Shown: positions 1 to 9,015, numbered from the stretch's first letter. The stretch: DNA of 64,000 bases from Paenibacillus sp. FSL W8-0186 (GCF_037969765.1 NZ_CP150207.1:4369001-4433000); one strand, 5' to 3'. Notes: generated from the letters alone by a model not told the origin. Numbers and translations: made by a program.

Positions 1-2
1 TG

Positions 3-191
3 CTGTCCCTTTCGATGGTCGTAATCGCTTCGATGATCGGTGCGCAAGGAATTGGAGCGACGGTATACCGCGCGGTGACTCAGCTTAAGATCGGGCAGGG
101 CTTCGAAGCCGGATTGGCTGTCGTCGTACTTGCTATTGTGCTGGACCGCTTTTCGCAAAATTTATTCAAATCCAAAAAAAGAGGTGCATAA
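3..191 (+). CDS. opuAB: Glycine betaine/proline ABC transporter permease, C-terminal end (partial)
   Basis: Only the last 62 codons lie in the window; the gene starts before base 1. The frame reads LSLSMVVIASMIGAQGIG..., ending FKSKKRGA and a TAA at 189-191. This matches the final transmembrane part of OpuAB/ProW-type permeases, where the SMVVIA-x-MIGA segment and a last hydrophobic helix (AVVVLAIVLDR) are typical. The stop is 3 bases before the start of the substrate-binding lipoprotein, as in opuA operons. The ATP-binding subunit is presumably upstream, outside the window. Likely role: inner-membrane channel for uptake of osmoprotectant betaines. The assignment rests on the short tail and the neighbour. 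Confidence 0.75.
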   Translation: MSLSMVVIASMIGAQGIGATVYRAVTQLKIGQGFEAGLAVVVLAIVLDRFSQNLFKSKKRGA

Positions 192-194
192 TTC

Positions 195-1115
195 ATGAGG
201 AACAGGAAAACTAATATATGGATGTTGTTAAGCTTGGCAGCCGTACTGCTGCTGTCTGCCTGCGGAAATTCAGGAAATGCTGGGGGTAACGCCGGCAATA
301 CAGCTGGGAATGCCGGAGGCAAGTCGCTCGGCGACCAAGTAAAGCATGAAATCATCGGCATTGATCCTGGTGCCGGCATCATGAAGGCGGCTAGCGCAGC
401 CATCGAGGAATACGGACTATCCGACTGGACATTGATCGAAGGTTCCAGCGCGGCCATGACGGCAACACTGGCCAAGGCGATCAAATCCGAGCAGCCGATC
501 ATTATTACGGGCTGGACGCCCCACTGGATGTTCGCCAAATATGATCTGAAATATTTGGAAGACCCAAAGAAAGTATTTGGAGAGGCAGAGGAAATCCATA
601 CCGTCGTTCGCAAAGGACTGAAGGAAGCTCATCCGGAAGCCTATGAATTCCTTGAACGCTTCGAGTGGACTTCGGACGAGATGGGCGAAATTATGACGGC
701 CATCCAGGAAGGACAGGATCCAGCGGAAGCGGCCAAAGCCTGGGCCGAAAGCCACAGCGACCGTGTTGACGTTTGGACGGCGGATATTCAGCCGGTCAAC
801 GGCGACACCTTTAAACTCAGCTATGTAGCATGGGATTCCGAGATCGCCAGCACGAATCTGATTCAATACATTTTGGAGAGCCGCCTTGGATATAAGGTAA
901 CTGCGCTTCAGGTAGAAGCAGGCCCTATGTGGACGGGCGTAGCCAACGGCGATGTGGATGCAACGGCTGCAGCTTGGCTGCCGCTGACCCATGCTGATTA
1001 CTGGGATAAGTACAAGGATCAGGTAGAGGATCTTGGTGCAAATATGACCGGAGTCCGTACCGGACTTGTCGTTCCGTCCTATGTAGAAGCCAACTCCATC
1101 GAAGACTTGAAATAA
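195..1115 (+). CDS. opuAC: Glycine betaine-binding lipoprotein of an OpuA-type importer
   Basis: 306 aa. The start follows an AAAGAGG site overlapping the end of the permease gene. A signal peptide with a lipobox (LLSAC, Cys23) is followed by a Gly/Asn-rich spacer (about residues 24-44), so the mature protein should be a lipoprotein on the outer face of the membrane. The body matches the OpuAC/ProX-like ligand-binding fold (HEIIGIDPGAGIMKAA near the start; AAAWLPLTHADYW near the end), with many Trp residues as expected for a cation-pi cage binding quaternary amines. It is the last gene of the operon and is followed by a hairpin. The exact substrate (glycine betaine, proline betaine or another) cannot be told from sequence. 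Confidence 0.88.
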   Translation: MRNRKTNIWMLLSLAAVLLLSACGNSGNAGGNAGNTAGNAGGKSLGDQVKHEIIGIDPGAGIMKAASAAIEEYGLSDWTLIEGSSAAMTATLAKAIKSEQPIIITGWTPHWMFAKYDLKYLEDPKKVFGEAEEIHTVVRKGLKEAHPEAYEFLERFEWTSDEMGEIMTAIQEGQDPAEAAKAWAESHSDRVDVWTADIQPVNGDTFKLSYVAWDSEIASTNLIQYILESRLGYKVTALQVEAGPMWTGVANGDVDATAAAWLPLTHADYWDKYKDQVEDLGANMTGVRTGLVVPSYVEANSIEDLK

Positions 1116-1173
1116 TTCTCATTATGTAAAATACAACTCAATCTTGCGGCTATTCATTTGGCCTAACGGCATA

Positions 1174-1203
1174 GAACCCATCCCGCTTCAGCGGGATGGG
1201 TTC
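1174..1203. terminator. Hairpin between the opuA genes and the convergent polysaccharide operon
   Basis: The arms GAACCCATCCCGC and GCGGGATGGGTTC form a perfect 13-bp stem with a TTCA loop, followed on the plus strand by CTTTATAAAAAA. It lies between two convergent transcription units and could stop both, although the U-tract is weak on either strand. Confidence 0.75.
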
Positions 1204-1277
1204 CTTTATAAAAAAGGGAGTATCTATACTTTAACTGCCCTTCCTTAATGCCACATTATCATAACCTGAAAAAGAAA

Positions 1278-2345
1278 TTAAAAATGGTTTTTTTTCAGCT
1301 TATTGAGCGTACCCTGTTCGAACTCGCCCAGCCTCCATAAAACGATATTATCATACCCCGACTGCTGGGCTATGTGAATCCATTGCGATATCGTCTCCCC
1401 ATCCGCATACCAGACGGTATGCTTCAGACCCTCTTTATCCTTATAAGAAAAATAGAGGCTTCCGCTAGCCTTATCCCTCATCGGTACGGCCGTACTGCTC
1501 TGCCGCAGCAGTTCTGCCGCCTGCTTCTCCGTCAAGGAGGTCACCTTCCCGCCATCCGTCCAGTCAAAGCCGCCCACCGAGAAAGCGATCGCCGCTTCGC
1601 CTGGCAGCACTTTCATGCGGGAAGCCAGCTTCCTAATAAACGCATGGTCCGCTTTCGGACCTGGACCGCTATGGCTGCCGAACAAATTGTAAGCCATCAT
1701 CACATACACCGGACCTTCAGGCAGCGCCAGCCGCTCTATAGGGGTACGCGGCTCCAATATAACACGGAGCGACTTCTCTTTGGCGTGCAGGCGTTCATAC
1801 AATTTTGCATAGAAAATGCAGAGCTTCTCCCAGTCCGCGTCCCCAATCTTCTCAAAATCCATCTCAACGCCGTCAAATCCGTACCGTTCCACGGTGTCGA
1901 TGATCTCTTCGATATGCTGCTCCTGACTTTCCCGCGTGGCCAAAATACGCGAAACAATGCCCGGATCCTTCTGCACTGCCGTTCCATCCGGGTTCCAGCG
2001 GTCATTGACGATCGTCAAATCCACGTACTTTACGCCGCCTTTCCGCGCCGTCTGGAATATATGCGGAAGCGCCTTATGCATGTCGTCGGTAAAATAGAGA
2101 TGGTTCTCACTGTCGAAGTAAGCGGCAAACGCCTGCAGCCGGTCGAGATTCCTGCTGATCTGCTGTAAATCGGCCACACCGGATTCCCATTTCCAATCCA
2201 CGACCCATGCGGACATTTCCAAATCCTGCTCCACGTCCACCGCCCGGATTGTTTGCTCCTCATTCTCCTGCCTGTAAAACCATATAATACCCGCGATAAT
2301 GACTATAATTACAGCAGCCATAATATATACCCATCGTCTCGTCAT
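1278..2345 (-). CDS. Membrane-anchored GH18-family glycoside hydrolase
   Basis: 355 aa. One N-terminal hydrophobic segment (residues 7-23) without a lipobox should anchor it with the catalytic domain outside. The GH18 barrel signature is intact: DGVEMDFE at 158-165, giving the DxxDxDxE-type motif with Glu165 as the expected acid. The family includes chitinases, endo-beta-N-acetylglucosaminidases and spore-cortex YaaH-like enzymes. LysM domains, typical of the spore type, are absent. It is the last gene of the minus-strand operon with the PilZ-glycosyltransferase, 38 bases after the preceding gene, so a role in trimming or releasing an N-acetylhexosamine-containing exopolysaccharide is a fair inference. 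The substrate is not shown. Confidence 0.75.
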   Translation of the reverse strand: MTRRWVYIMAAVIIVIIAGIIWFYRQENEEQTIRAVDVEQDLEMSAWVVDWKWESGVADLQQISRNLDRLQAFAAYFDSENHLYFTDDMHKALPHIFQTARKGGVKYVDLTIVNDRWNPDGTAVQKDPGIVSRILATRESQEQHIEEIIDTVERYGFDGVEMDFEKIGDADWEKLCIFYAKLYERLHAKEKSLRVILEPRTPIERLALPEGPVYVMMAYNLFGSHSGPGPKADHAFIRKLASRMKVLPGEAAIAFSVGGFDWTDGGKVTSLTEKQAAELLRQSSTAVPMRDKASGSLYFSYKDKEGLKHTVWYADGETISQWIHIAQQSGYDNIVLWRLGEFEQGTLNKLKKNHF

Positions 2346-2383
2346 CTATGCTCTGACACCTTTCTCTTCTTTCTATTCCGTTA

Positions 2384-4165
2384 TTAGAAGGTGTCCATCA
2401 CCCAAGTTATGGAGGCGTCCAACCCTTTTTTGAGGCCGTGAACGATACCCTGAAAGCCAGTGATTCTATGGCTGAACACAACATCAGGGCTGCCGTCCTC
2501 CTTCGTTATCCGCGCCACTTCAAAATCCTCGAATACGCCGTCGTAAATATCGTCCTTCTTATTTTGCCCGCTGTATTCCGCTTCAAGGGCAATGCCGCCG
2601 TTTTTCACCACACCGTCAAGCGCCATTCCGTCAGCAATACGATCACCGTCGACTATGATGGTCAGCTGGTCTCCGCTCAGCTCCACCTGCAATTGCCTTA
2701 TCTGCCGAATATTCGTCGGGTACTCTTCCTCCTTCGGCCCGGCGCTTGCGGCAATTTGTTCCTTCGTGTATACCGAAGCCTTAGAGAAAGCGAGATCCTC
2801 TTCGCTCCAAGCTATCGGCTGCAGCGGGCTGGAGAATACGCGCTCGGCCTTGCCGCCTGCTTTTTGCTGTTCGATGTGCAGCTGGTTGTTCTCGACGACC
2901 ACCCTTAGAAAAGCTCCCGCCCGACGGTCATAACGGACATATACGGTCTGCTTGCCGACCACGTTCCCCGCTAATTTGTAGGAGATTACCGTATTCTCGC
3001 TGTTCTCGCTATTGTTCAAGTACAGCATGCCCGGGGCTGCCGGAGGGGAAGTCAGAATAATCCGATTGTCGGCAAACTGCGCCGCTCCGCCAACGAGCTG
3101 CCAAGGTTCGGCAAGCTTTTCGTCACCGCGGACAAACTGCATCTTCTCTCCCGTATCCTTCTGTATTTTCATCAGCAAATGATTGGTGTACCAGTACGGC
3201 GCCGCCTGTACCCGCGTCAAATCATACACATCTGCGTCAGCAGAGTTGAAGGCCTCGCCTTCCCGATTGAAATGAATGCTGAACAGCTGCTCGATGTTCG
3301 TGTTGTTTGCGTGAGCAACCAGCGGGTTCATTCCGTTGTTCAAGGCGTTTGCGTGCATGATCATGTATACTTGAGGCACAAATCCCAGCTTGCTGGTGTA
3401 GATGTCCTTCATCGCGGCATAATCGCTATGAATCCGCGCTTCCATCTCCGTTCGATTCTCTGCCGGGATCATATTCTCGTCCCGAATGAAATCCATCAAA
3501 TAATGGTTATAATACTCGATATGCCCCTTATTGGTTAATTCGTTCTCTTCCTTCATCCCAATGAAGCTGCCCTGATCATCAAAAATATTGATGTATGTCA
3601 GCCGATTTCCATTAGTCCCCAGCTCCCAATAGCCTGACTTCATCATGTTCAGCATCTCTTTTGGCTGCACGAACTTGCGCTCGCTCTTTCCCATTTTGTT
3701 CGCATAAGAGAAAAACGTCGCCTTGTAATTATATTTCTCCAGCAGCGGTTGGGAGTACAGGCTGGAGTCGTTTCGTCCGTCCTCAAACGATAAGTACAGC
3801 GCTTTGTCCGGCAGCGGTTTGTGATGAAAATAGAAATCCAAAATATCCTGCTGCGATATCGTCACGTAGCCCTGGGCATATAGCGCCTTCAGCTGCTGAT
3901 CAAGCTCGCTCTTGGCCACCAGCTTCGGCGTGGCTGAACGCCCTACACCGAAATAAGATATGGCGATAAAACCTTTATGATTGCGCCATTCGGATTTGTC
4001 AGGCTCCTCATATCGCCGGATTCCGAACAAGGCGTCGAACAGCAATACGCCCACGGCCAGCAAAATCGCACTTTGCACGATGGTCCTGATCCATTTTCTG
4101 CGATTTTTCTTGCGATAATCCAGGGCAGAGTTCCGGTTCTTCTTTAACATTTCTGCTATCCTCAC
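2384..4165 (-). CDS. Membrane-anchored polysaccharide-deacetylase-fold protein with C-terminal beta domain
   Basis: 593 aa. A single transmembrane helix (about 27-46) precedes an extracellular region. The part around ALYLSFEDGRND (122-133) and KATFFSYANKMG has the layout of a NodB/CE4 deacetylase, but the usual TFDD metal motif is SFEDG. I cannot find a clear HSxxH motif, so activity is doubtful. Residues from about 350 to the end look like a beta-sandwich of carbohydrate-binding type (IIVDGDRIADG, YDGVFEDFEV). It sits between the synthase and the GH18 gene, with gaps of 24 and 38 bases. Possible roles are de-N-acetylation, polymer binding, or a non-catalytic export or anchoring partner. Confidence 0.65.
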   Translation of the reverse strand: MRIAEMLKKNRNSALDYRKKNRRKWIRTIVQSAILLAVGVLLFDALFGIRRYEEPDKSEWRNHKGFIAISYFGVGRSATPKLVAKSELDQQLKALYAQGYVTISQQDILDFYFHHKPLPDKALYLSFEDGRNDSSLYSQPLLEKYNYKATFFSYANKMGKSERKFVQPKEMLNMMKSGYWELGTNGNRLTYINIFDDQGSFIGMKEENELTNKGHIEYYNHYLMDFIRDENMIPAENRTEMEARIHSDYAAMKDIYTSKLGFVPQVYMIMHANALNNGMNPLVAHANNTNIEQLFSIHFNREGEAFNSADADVYDLTRVQAAPYWYTNHLLMKIQKDTGEKMQFVRGDEKLAEPWQLVGGAAQFADNRIILTSPPAAPGMLYLNNSENSENTVISYKLAGNVVGKQTVYVRYDRRAGAFLRVVVENNQLHIEQQKAGGKAERVFSSPLQPIAWSEEDLAFSKASVYTKEQIAASAGPKEEEYPTNIRQIRQLQVELSGDQLTIIVDGDRIADGMALDGVVKNGGIALEAEYSGQNKKDDIYDGVFEDFEVARITKEDGSPDVVFSHRITGFQGIVHGLKKGLDASITWVMDTF

Positions 4166-4189
4166 TCTATGAATCTTCAGGCGATTGCT

Positions 4190-6073
4190 TTAGAACGGCA
4201 ATCCGATTCTTTTTTTATTTTTTTGCCTTCGCGCTTCCTTCTTCTCTCTAGCTTCAATATCCTGCGGCGTCTCCCTTGTCCCCCAGGTAGACTTCCAGAA
4301 CGTCACCCAAGCCACCGGCATCTGCCACAGAAGCACTGCCTCGTAAAATACGCAGAATATCAGTCCGTATACCCACAGCCTGCTCTTGCGGAACAATAGA
4401 TGGGCCAGACTCATCAGCAGTCCCATGAGAAGCAGTCCCATCAGAAACGTGCCCGGGAAAATCTGATAAGCTAGCGGGACATAAACCAGGTTATACAGTA
4501 CGACAACCGGCGCAGCGATCGGCACGATAACCCCAACGTAGAAAAAGAGCGACATAAAAGGCTCTTTACGCCAAATAAACCCCGAGGCCCGCAGCGACTC
4601 GCGCAGCCATGAACGCTTCCAGCGCATTTGCTGCTTCAGGAACACGCTCATCTTCGACGGCACGATCGTGGAGCAAATCGCACTATCCTGGTAGCCAGTA
4701 CGATGCGTCTTTAAAATAAAATTCGTCATGCTCCGGTCATCGCCAAAGGTCGCCGGCTGTCCCAGGAACTTCTGGTTCAGCCAGGCTTCGGAATGCTGCA
4801 GTACAAGATCCTTGCGATAACAGGACAGCGGGCCGGACAGGCAGGTGACGCTATCGAAATACGATTCTGCTGCCTTCATAATGCGAAACGCGATATAATA
4901 ACGCACGGTTTGCAGCTTCGTGATCGAATTCGTATATTTGTTCTCGACATCCGTACGACCGGCGACGCCGCCCATGCGCGGGTCCTGGAACGGCTGTACT
5001 AAATGCTTGATGGCCGTCGGCTCCAGGAAGCTGTCGGAATCCACGAAGACGACGAGATCATGCTTGGCCATTTCCACGCCCTTCACCAATGCGACCCGCT
5101 TGCCCCCGTTCTCCGGCAATACGACCATCTCTAGCCTTTCCTTGGTGGCGTAGCGCTCCGCTTCCTGGTGAACCATCTCTATCGTCCTGCGGATTACCTC
5201 GGCGGAATGATCGGTCGACCGGTCATCGACGACGATCACCTCCAGCTTATCGACCGGATAATCCTGGTTGATGCAGCTTAGTATCGTCCGGTGAATCCAC
5301 TCGGCTTCATTGAAGCACGGTATAATGATGCTCACGCCCGGCGTATAATCCGGATTGACCGGCACATCCCGGTAAAACGCCCCAAACAAATACCGGCTCA
5401 GCAAAAAGATCGCCGCGATCAAACTGTATAAATACAGCCAGAAATTGTATTTAAAATAAATGACGCTCTCCACGCGCATCAGCATAATGATGGCGACGGC
5501 GATGAACAGCATTCCGCTCGCCGTATAAATCGAATATCCCCAGCGTTTCTTCTGGAAATACTCGGTCAGCGGCTTTGCAAATTGCAGGGCGACCATCTGT
5601 TTAACCTGTCCATCCGCCTCCTGCGTAAACAGGCGGACGACGTCCGCGCCTAGCCTAACGGAAGACTCGAAGCCCTCTGGCATCGTTCCCGGCGGGATGT
5701 GGCAGCGAAGCTGATACCGGTCGCCTACCTCAAACTTGCCCGCTTCAGTGCCCAGCTCAATCAATATACCTGTTGACGATATATCGACGGCCCGGGCCTG
5801 AATGCCTGCCTTCTTCTTTCCTCCCTCGGGGATCAGCAGAACATCAAAATCCGCGATGTAACGAAGGCTGAGCAGCCGCAGCTTCTCCCGGAAATCCAGA
5901 TCATTGCCGTCCAGCTCCGGTTCCGGCCCATCGCCCCGCAGTCCCCTGCGGTCGAGCCGTCCCCGAATATTCTCAGGATCGGGCACATGCGACAATGTAC
6001 GCCTGTCAACTTTAGGTATTGTCAGTACTTCTTCCTTTTTCTTCTTACTTTTAATCACTGTTTGCGTCCCCAA
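4190..6073 (-). CDS. PilZ-domain processive family-2 glycosyltransferase (hyaluronan-synthase-like)
   Basis: 627 aa. Residues about 62-170 form a PilZ domain with both halves of the c-di-GMP signature: RxxxR (Arg62-Arg66) and DxSxxG (DISSTG, 97-102). Two membrane helices follow (about 183-199 and 211-230). The GT-A domain carries VVDDRS (281-286), DSD (345-347), GDDR (444-447) and QQMRW (481-485, the QxxRW motif of processive synthases). Several further helices follow to about 592. The stretch from TFGDDR to KQQMRW and then RESL resembles class I hyaluronan synthases and NodC more than cellulose synthase. Inferred role: polymerise and extrude a polysaccharide across the membrane under c-di-GMP control. 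The product is unknown. The start is ATG at 6073. Confidence 0.85.
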   Translation of the reverse strand: MGTQTVIKSKKKKEEVLTIPKVDRRTLSHVPDPENIRGRLDRRGLRGDGPEPELDGNDLDFREKLRLLSLRYIADFDVLLIPEGGKKKAGIQARAVDISSTGILIELGTEAGKFEVGDRYQLRCHIPPGTMPEGFESSVRLGADVVRLFTQEADGQVKQMVALQFAKPLTEYFQKKRWGYSIYTASGMLFIAVAIIMLMRVESVIYFKYNFWLYLYSLIAAIFLLSRYLFGAFYRDVPVNPDYTPGVSIIIPCFNEAEWIHRTILSCINQDYPVDKLEVIVVDDRSTDHSAEVIRRTIEMVHQEAERYATKERLEMVVLPENGGKRVALVKGVEMAKHDLVVFVDSDSFLEPTAIKHLVQPFQDPRMGGVAGRTDVENKYTNSITKLQTVRYYIAFRIMKAAESYFDSVTCLSGPLSCYRKDLVLQHSEAWLNQKFLGQPATFGDDRSMTNFILKTHRTGYQDSAICSTIVPSKMSVFLKQQMRWKRSWLRESLRASGFIWRKEPFMSLFFYVGVIVPIAAPVVVLYNLVYVPLAYQIFPGTFLMGLLLMGLLMSLAHLLFRKSRLWVYGLIFCVFYEAVLLWQMPVAWVTFWKSTWGTRETPQDIEAREKKEARRQKNKKRIGLPF

Positions 6074-6095
6074 TCATTATTGGTATACCTGCAGC

Positions 6096-7430
6096 CTACA
6101 GCCTCCAGTAGTAGAAACCGCTGTGTTCATACTCCGCTTTGGAGTATATCCCTTTGACATCAATCATGATCTTCGTCTGATTGCCATTGTACATTTTCTT
6201 AAAATCCTCAATTCCCATTTCGGCAAAAGGCGTATGCGGAACCGCGACAATGACTACGTTCAAGTCCTGGAACGAGGACATGTCCGCTAATTCGAGGCCG
6301 TATTCCTCGTAAGCCTCCTGCGGATCTACCAGCGGGTCGGCGACTAAAGTCGTCACCCCATAATCCTTCAGTTCATTGATAATGTCCGTGACCTTTGTGT
6401 TCCGGATGTCCGCGCAGTTCTCCTTAAAGGCCAGGCCCAGCAGGCCGATTCTCGTATTTCGGATATCGAGCTGCTGCCGGACCAATATTTTAATAATACT
6501 GTCCGCAATGTAGGCTCCCATGCTGTCGTTGATATGCCGCCCCGCCAAGATGATTTTCGAATGGTAGCCCGTATCCTCTGCTTTATAAGTTAAATAATAA
6601 GGATCTATGCCAATACAGTGCCCGCCTACCAAACCAGGGGTAAAATGCAGAAAATTCCACTTCGTCCCCGCCGCCTCCAGCACAGACTTCGTGTCGATGC
6701 CCATGCGGTGGAACACCATCGATAGTTCATTCATGAAGGCGATATTGATGTCCCGCTGTGCATTTTCAATAACCTTGGCTGCCTCGGCGACCTTGATGCT
6801 CTCCGCCCGGTATACGCCGGCTTCAATTACAAGCTCGTACACCCGGGCAATCAACTCTCGCGCTTCATCGTCAATGCCGGATACGATCTTCACAATATTC
6901 TCCAGACGGTGGACTTTATCGCCGGGATTGATCCGTTCAGGCGAGTAGCCTACCTTAAAATCGACTCCGCACCTTAATCCCGATTCCTCTTCGAGAATAG
7001 GTATGCATACATCCTCCGTGACGCCGGGATATACCGTGGATTCATACACGACGACCGCCCCTGGGGTCAGCTTCTTTCCGACGATTCGGCTGGCGCTCTG
7101 CACATACTTCAAATCCGGCACATTTCCGCTTTGAATCGGAGTTGGTACGGCCACAAGAAAGAAGCGAATTCCTTCCAGCATCTCCTCATCGGAGGTAAAT
7201 TTCACGCCGCATGTCCGGATGACGTCGTCGCCCACATCGCCCGTCACATCGATTCCCGTCAAATAACTATCTATTTTCCTGCGGTTCACATCAAATCCAA
7301 CCACATTGGTTTTTCTCGAAAAAGCGACTGCGATCGGCAGGCCGACATACCCGAGTCCAATGACGGCAATTCCTTCGCGCCGATTAACGATATCTTCGTA
7401 CAATCCCATTTCTCCATCCCCGTCCGTCAA
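6096..7430 (-). CDS. Nucleotide-sugar 6-dehydrogenase (UDP-HexNAc/UDP-glucose dehydrogenase family)
   Basis: 444 aa; TTG start at 7430 behind AAGAGGCGGA, with ATG at residue 8 as an alternative. The NAD-binding motif GLGYVG (25-30) opens the Rossmann domain, and the catalytic loop GGHCIGIDPYYL places the nucleophile at Cys272. The family oxidises the C6 hydroxyl of a UDP-sugar to a carboxylate using 2 NAD+. The spacing and the sequence GLAFKENCADIRN near the C-terminus look more like the WbpA/TviB type (UDP-GlcNAc or UDP-GalNAc) than Ugd, but specificity cannot be settled by eye. As the neighbour of a synthase-type glycosyltransferase it probably supplies the uronic-acid donor, as HasB does for HasA. 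Confidence 0.85.
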   Translation of the reverse strand: MTDGDGEMGLYEDIVNRREGIAVIGLGYVGLPIAVAFSRKTNVVGFDVNRRKIDSYLTGIDVTGDVGDDVIRTCGVKFTSDEEMLEGIRFFLVAVPTPIQSGNVPDLKYVQSASRIVGKKLTPGAVVVYESTVYPGVTEDVCIPILEEESGLRCGVDFKVGYSPERINPGDKVHRLENIVKIVSGIDDEARELIARVYELVIEAGVYRAESIKVAEAAKVIENAQRDINIAFMNELSMVFHRMGIDTKSVLEAAGTKWNFLHFTPGLVGGHCIGIDPYYLTYKAEDTGYHSKIILAGRHINDSMGAYIADSIIKILVRQQLDIRNTRIGLLGLAFKENCADIRNTKVTDIINELKDYGVTTLVADPLVDPQEAYEEYGLELADMSSFQDLNVVIVAVPHTPFAEMGIEDFKKMYNGNQTKIMIDVKGIYSKAEYEHSGFYYWRL

Positions 7431-7444
7431 AATGTTCCGCCTCT

Positions 7445-8899
7445 TTATTGAATCAAATCCTTCATTTTCACAAAGGTGTAGCCCTTCTCCTTCAATCGTT
7501 CCAATACGGTTGGCAGCGCCTCTGCCGTATGAATGCCGTCAAGAATATGAAGCAGGATAACACTTCCGTTCTGTGTCTGCTTCATAACCCCATTTATAAT
7601 ATCGTCGGCGCTGTTCTTCACGTCCCAATCGAGCGTGGTCACGTCGTACATCGCAATGCGTGGATACCCCGTAGCCGCGATAATTTCTGCCGTCTTCTCA
7701 TCCACCACGCCCGTCGGCGGCCTGTACAGCATTAACGGCTGCTGCTGGATCGCTTCCGTAATGACTTGATGGGCTTTAACAACATCCTCCTGCAGCTCCT
7801 CCGGAGTCAGCGTAGTTACAACCTGATGGGCATAGGAATGATTGGCCACATCGTGCCCCTCTTCAATCATGGCTCTTGCCAGATTCGGATTCTGCTCCAC
7901 GCCCTGCGCCCGCAAGAAAAACGTTGCCTTAACATCATGCTCGGCCAAAATGTCCAAAATTCGCGTCACCGTCTTGTCCGTCGCCCAATCGTCGAAGGTA
8001 AGGGCGATTTCCTTTTTCCTCGTATTGGCCTTGTATACAAGCTCATAAGGAGTGCCTTTGTAGTCGGGATTCAGTTTGGCTGCATCGTACCCGGGAATTT
8101 CCTCCAGCGGCTTTCGAACTCCGCCGTTCTTGACGAGCTCGCTCAGCGTAATCAGTTTATAGCCGAGCTCCTCTGCAGCCTCGCCGATAAAACCGATCGC
8201 CGGCACGACTTCCGGATTAATGTCGGTGTTCAGCGAGATGACGCCTCCCCTTGACATGTATCTAGCCACATAATCGCCGATTTCTTTCGCGTTCTTCATA
8301 TCGCGGTCCTTCGGGTTGATGTTGTAATTAACGACGGCCTCCATTCCAAGCTGCGCGGCTACAAGCCGAATATCGTCGGAGTAGTCGCCTGACTTCGTTC
8401 GTATGTATTTTGGAGTAACGCCCGTTTCTTTTTCGATCACTTCGTTGGCCAACTGGATTTCCTTATAGATTTGCTCATAGCCAAGCTTGGTTAAATCCAG
8501 GTGATTCAACGTGTTATTTTCGACTTCATGGCCCCGTTCGATAATGCTTTTTGCAATATCCGGCTCCTCCGCTACCCGTATTCCCGGAAGAAAAAACGTC
8601 GCTTTGATATCATACTTGTCCAGCTCGTTTAGCAGCCGATCCATCGTTTCCGCATCCCCCATACCGTTAAAGGTAAGGCTCAGCTCTTTTCTGGCCGTAT
8701 ACACAGAGGAGATTACCCTGCTCTTCTCCCCATTAAAGCGCTCGATGGTCTGCTGGCCTTGCATCTGGCCCTCCGCAGGATCTGCCGGGCTGCCGCTGGA
8801 ACCAAATATTCCGCAGCTGGTCAACAAGACCAGGCTCATGAACAGAGCCGTAACTCGAATCAGCGCTCGTTCTCTATTCAACCTGTCATTGCTCTTCAT
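7445..8899 (-). CDS. Lipoprotein with tandem NodB polysaccharide-deacetylase domains
   Basis: 484 aa; first gene of the operon, with an AGAGGGG ribosome site 8 bases upstream. The signal peptide ends in the lipobox LLTSC (Cys29). Two CE4/NodB domains follow. The first (about 70-255) keeps the fold (KATFFLPG) but has TFNGMGD in place of TFDD and NNTLNH in place of HSxxH, so it looks inactive. The second (about 296-484) has TFDDW (301-305), HSYAH (354-358), RPP (393-395) and LLH (449-451), a full metal-dependent deacetylase set. The protein should act outside the cell, removing acetyl groups from N-acetylhexosamine in the polymer made by this operon or in peptidoglycan. The gap to the dehydrogenase gene is 14 bases. 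Confidence 0.85.
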   Translation of the reverse strand: MKSNDRLNRERALIRVTALFMSLVLLTSCGIFGSSGSPADPAEGQMQGQQTIERFNGEKSRVISSVYTARKELSLTFNGMGDAETMDRLLNELDKYDIKATFFLPGIRVAEEPDIAKSIIERGHEVENNTLNHLDLTKLGYEQIYKEIQLANEVIEKETGVTPKYIRTKSGDYSDDIRLVAAQLGMEAVVNYNINPKDRDMKNAKEIGDYVARYMSRGGVISLNTDINPEVVPAIGFIGEAAEELGYKLITLSELVKNGGVRKPLEEIPGYDAAKLNPDYKGTPYELVYKANTRKKEIALTFDDWATDKTVTRILDILAEHDVKATFFLRAQGVEQNPNLARAMIEEGHDVANHSYAHQVVTTLTPEELQEDVVKAHQVITEAIQQQPLMLYRPPTGVVDEKTAEIIAATGYPRIAMYDVTTLDWDVKNSADDIINGVMKQTQNGSVILLHILDGIHTAEALPTVLERLKEKGYTFVKMKDLIQ

Positions 8900-9015
8900 G
8901 TTCTAGCCCCTCTTTTTACCAAATAATAGAATACCTGTGTATCAAACTCCTGAATCGTCCAATAATATATCAGGACGTTCTATACATTTTCTAAACAGAT
9001 TTGTCCAATCTATCT

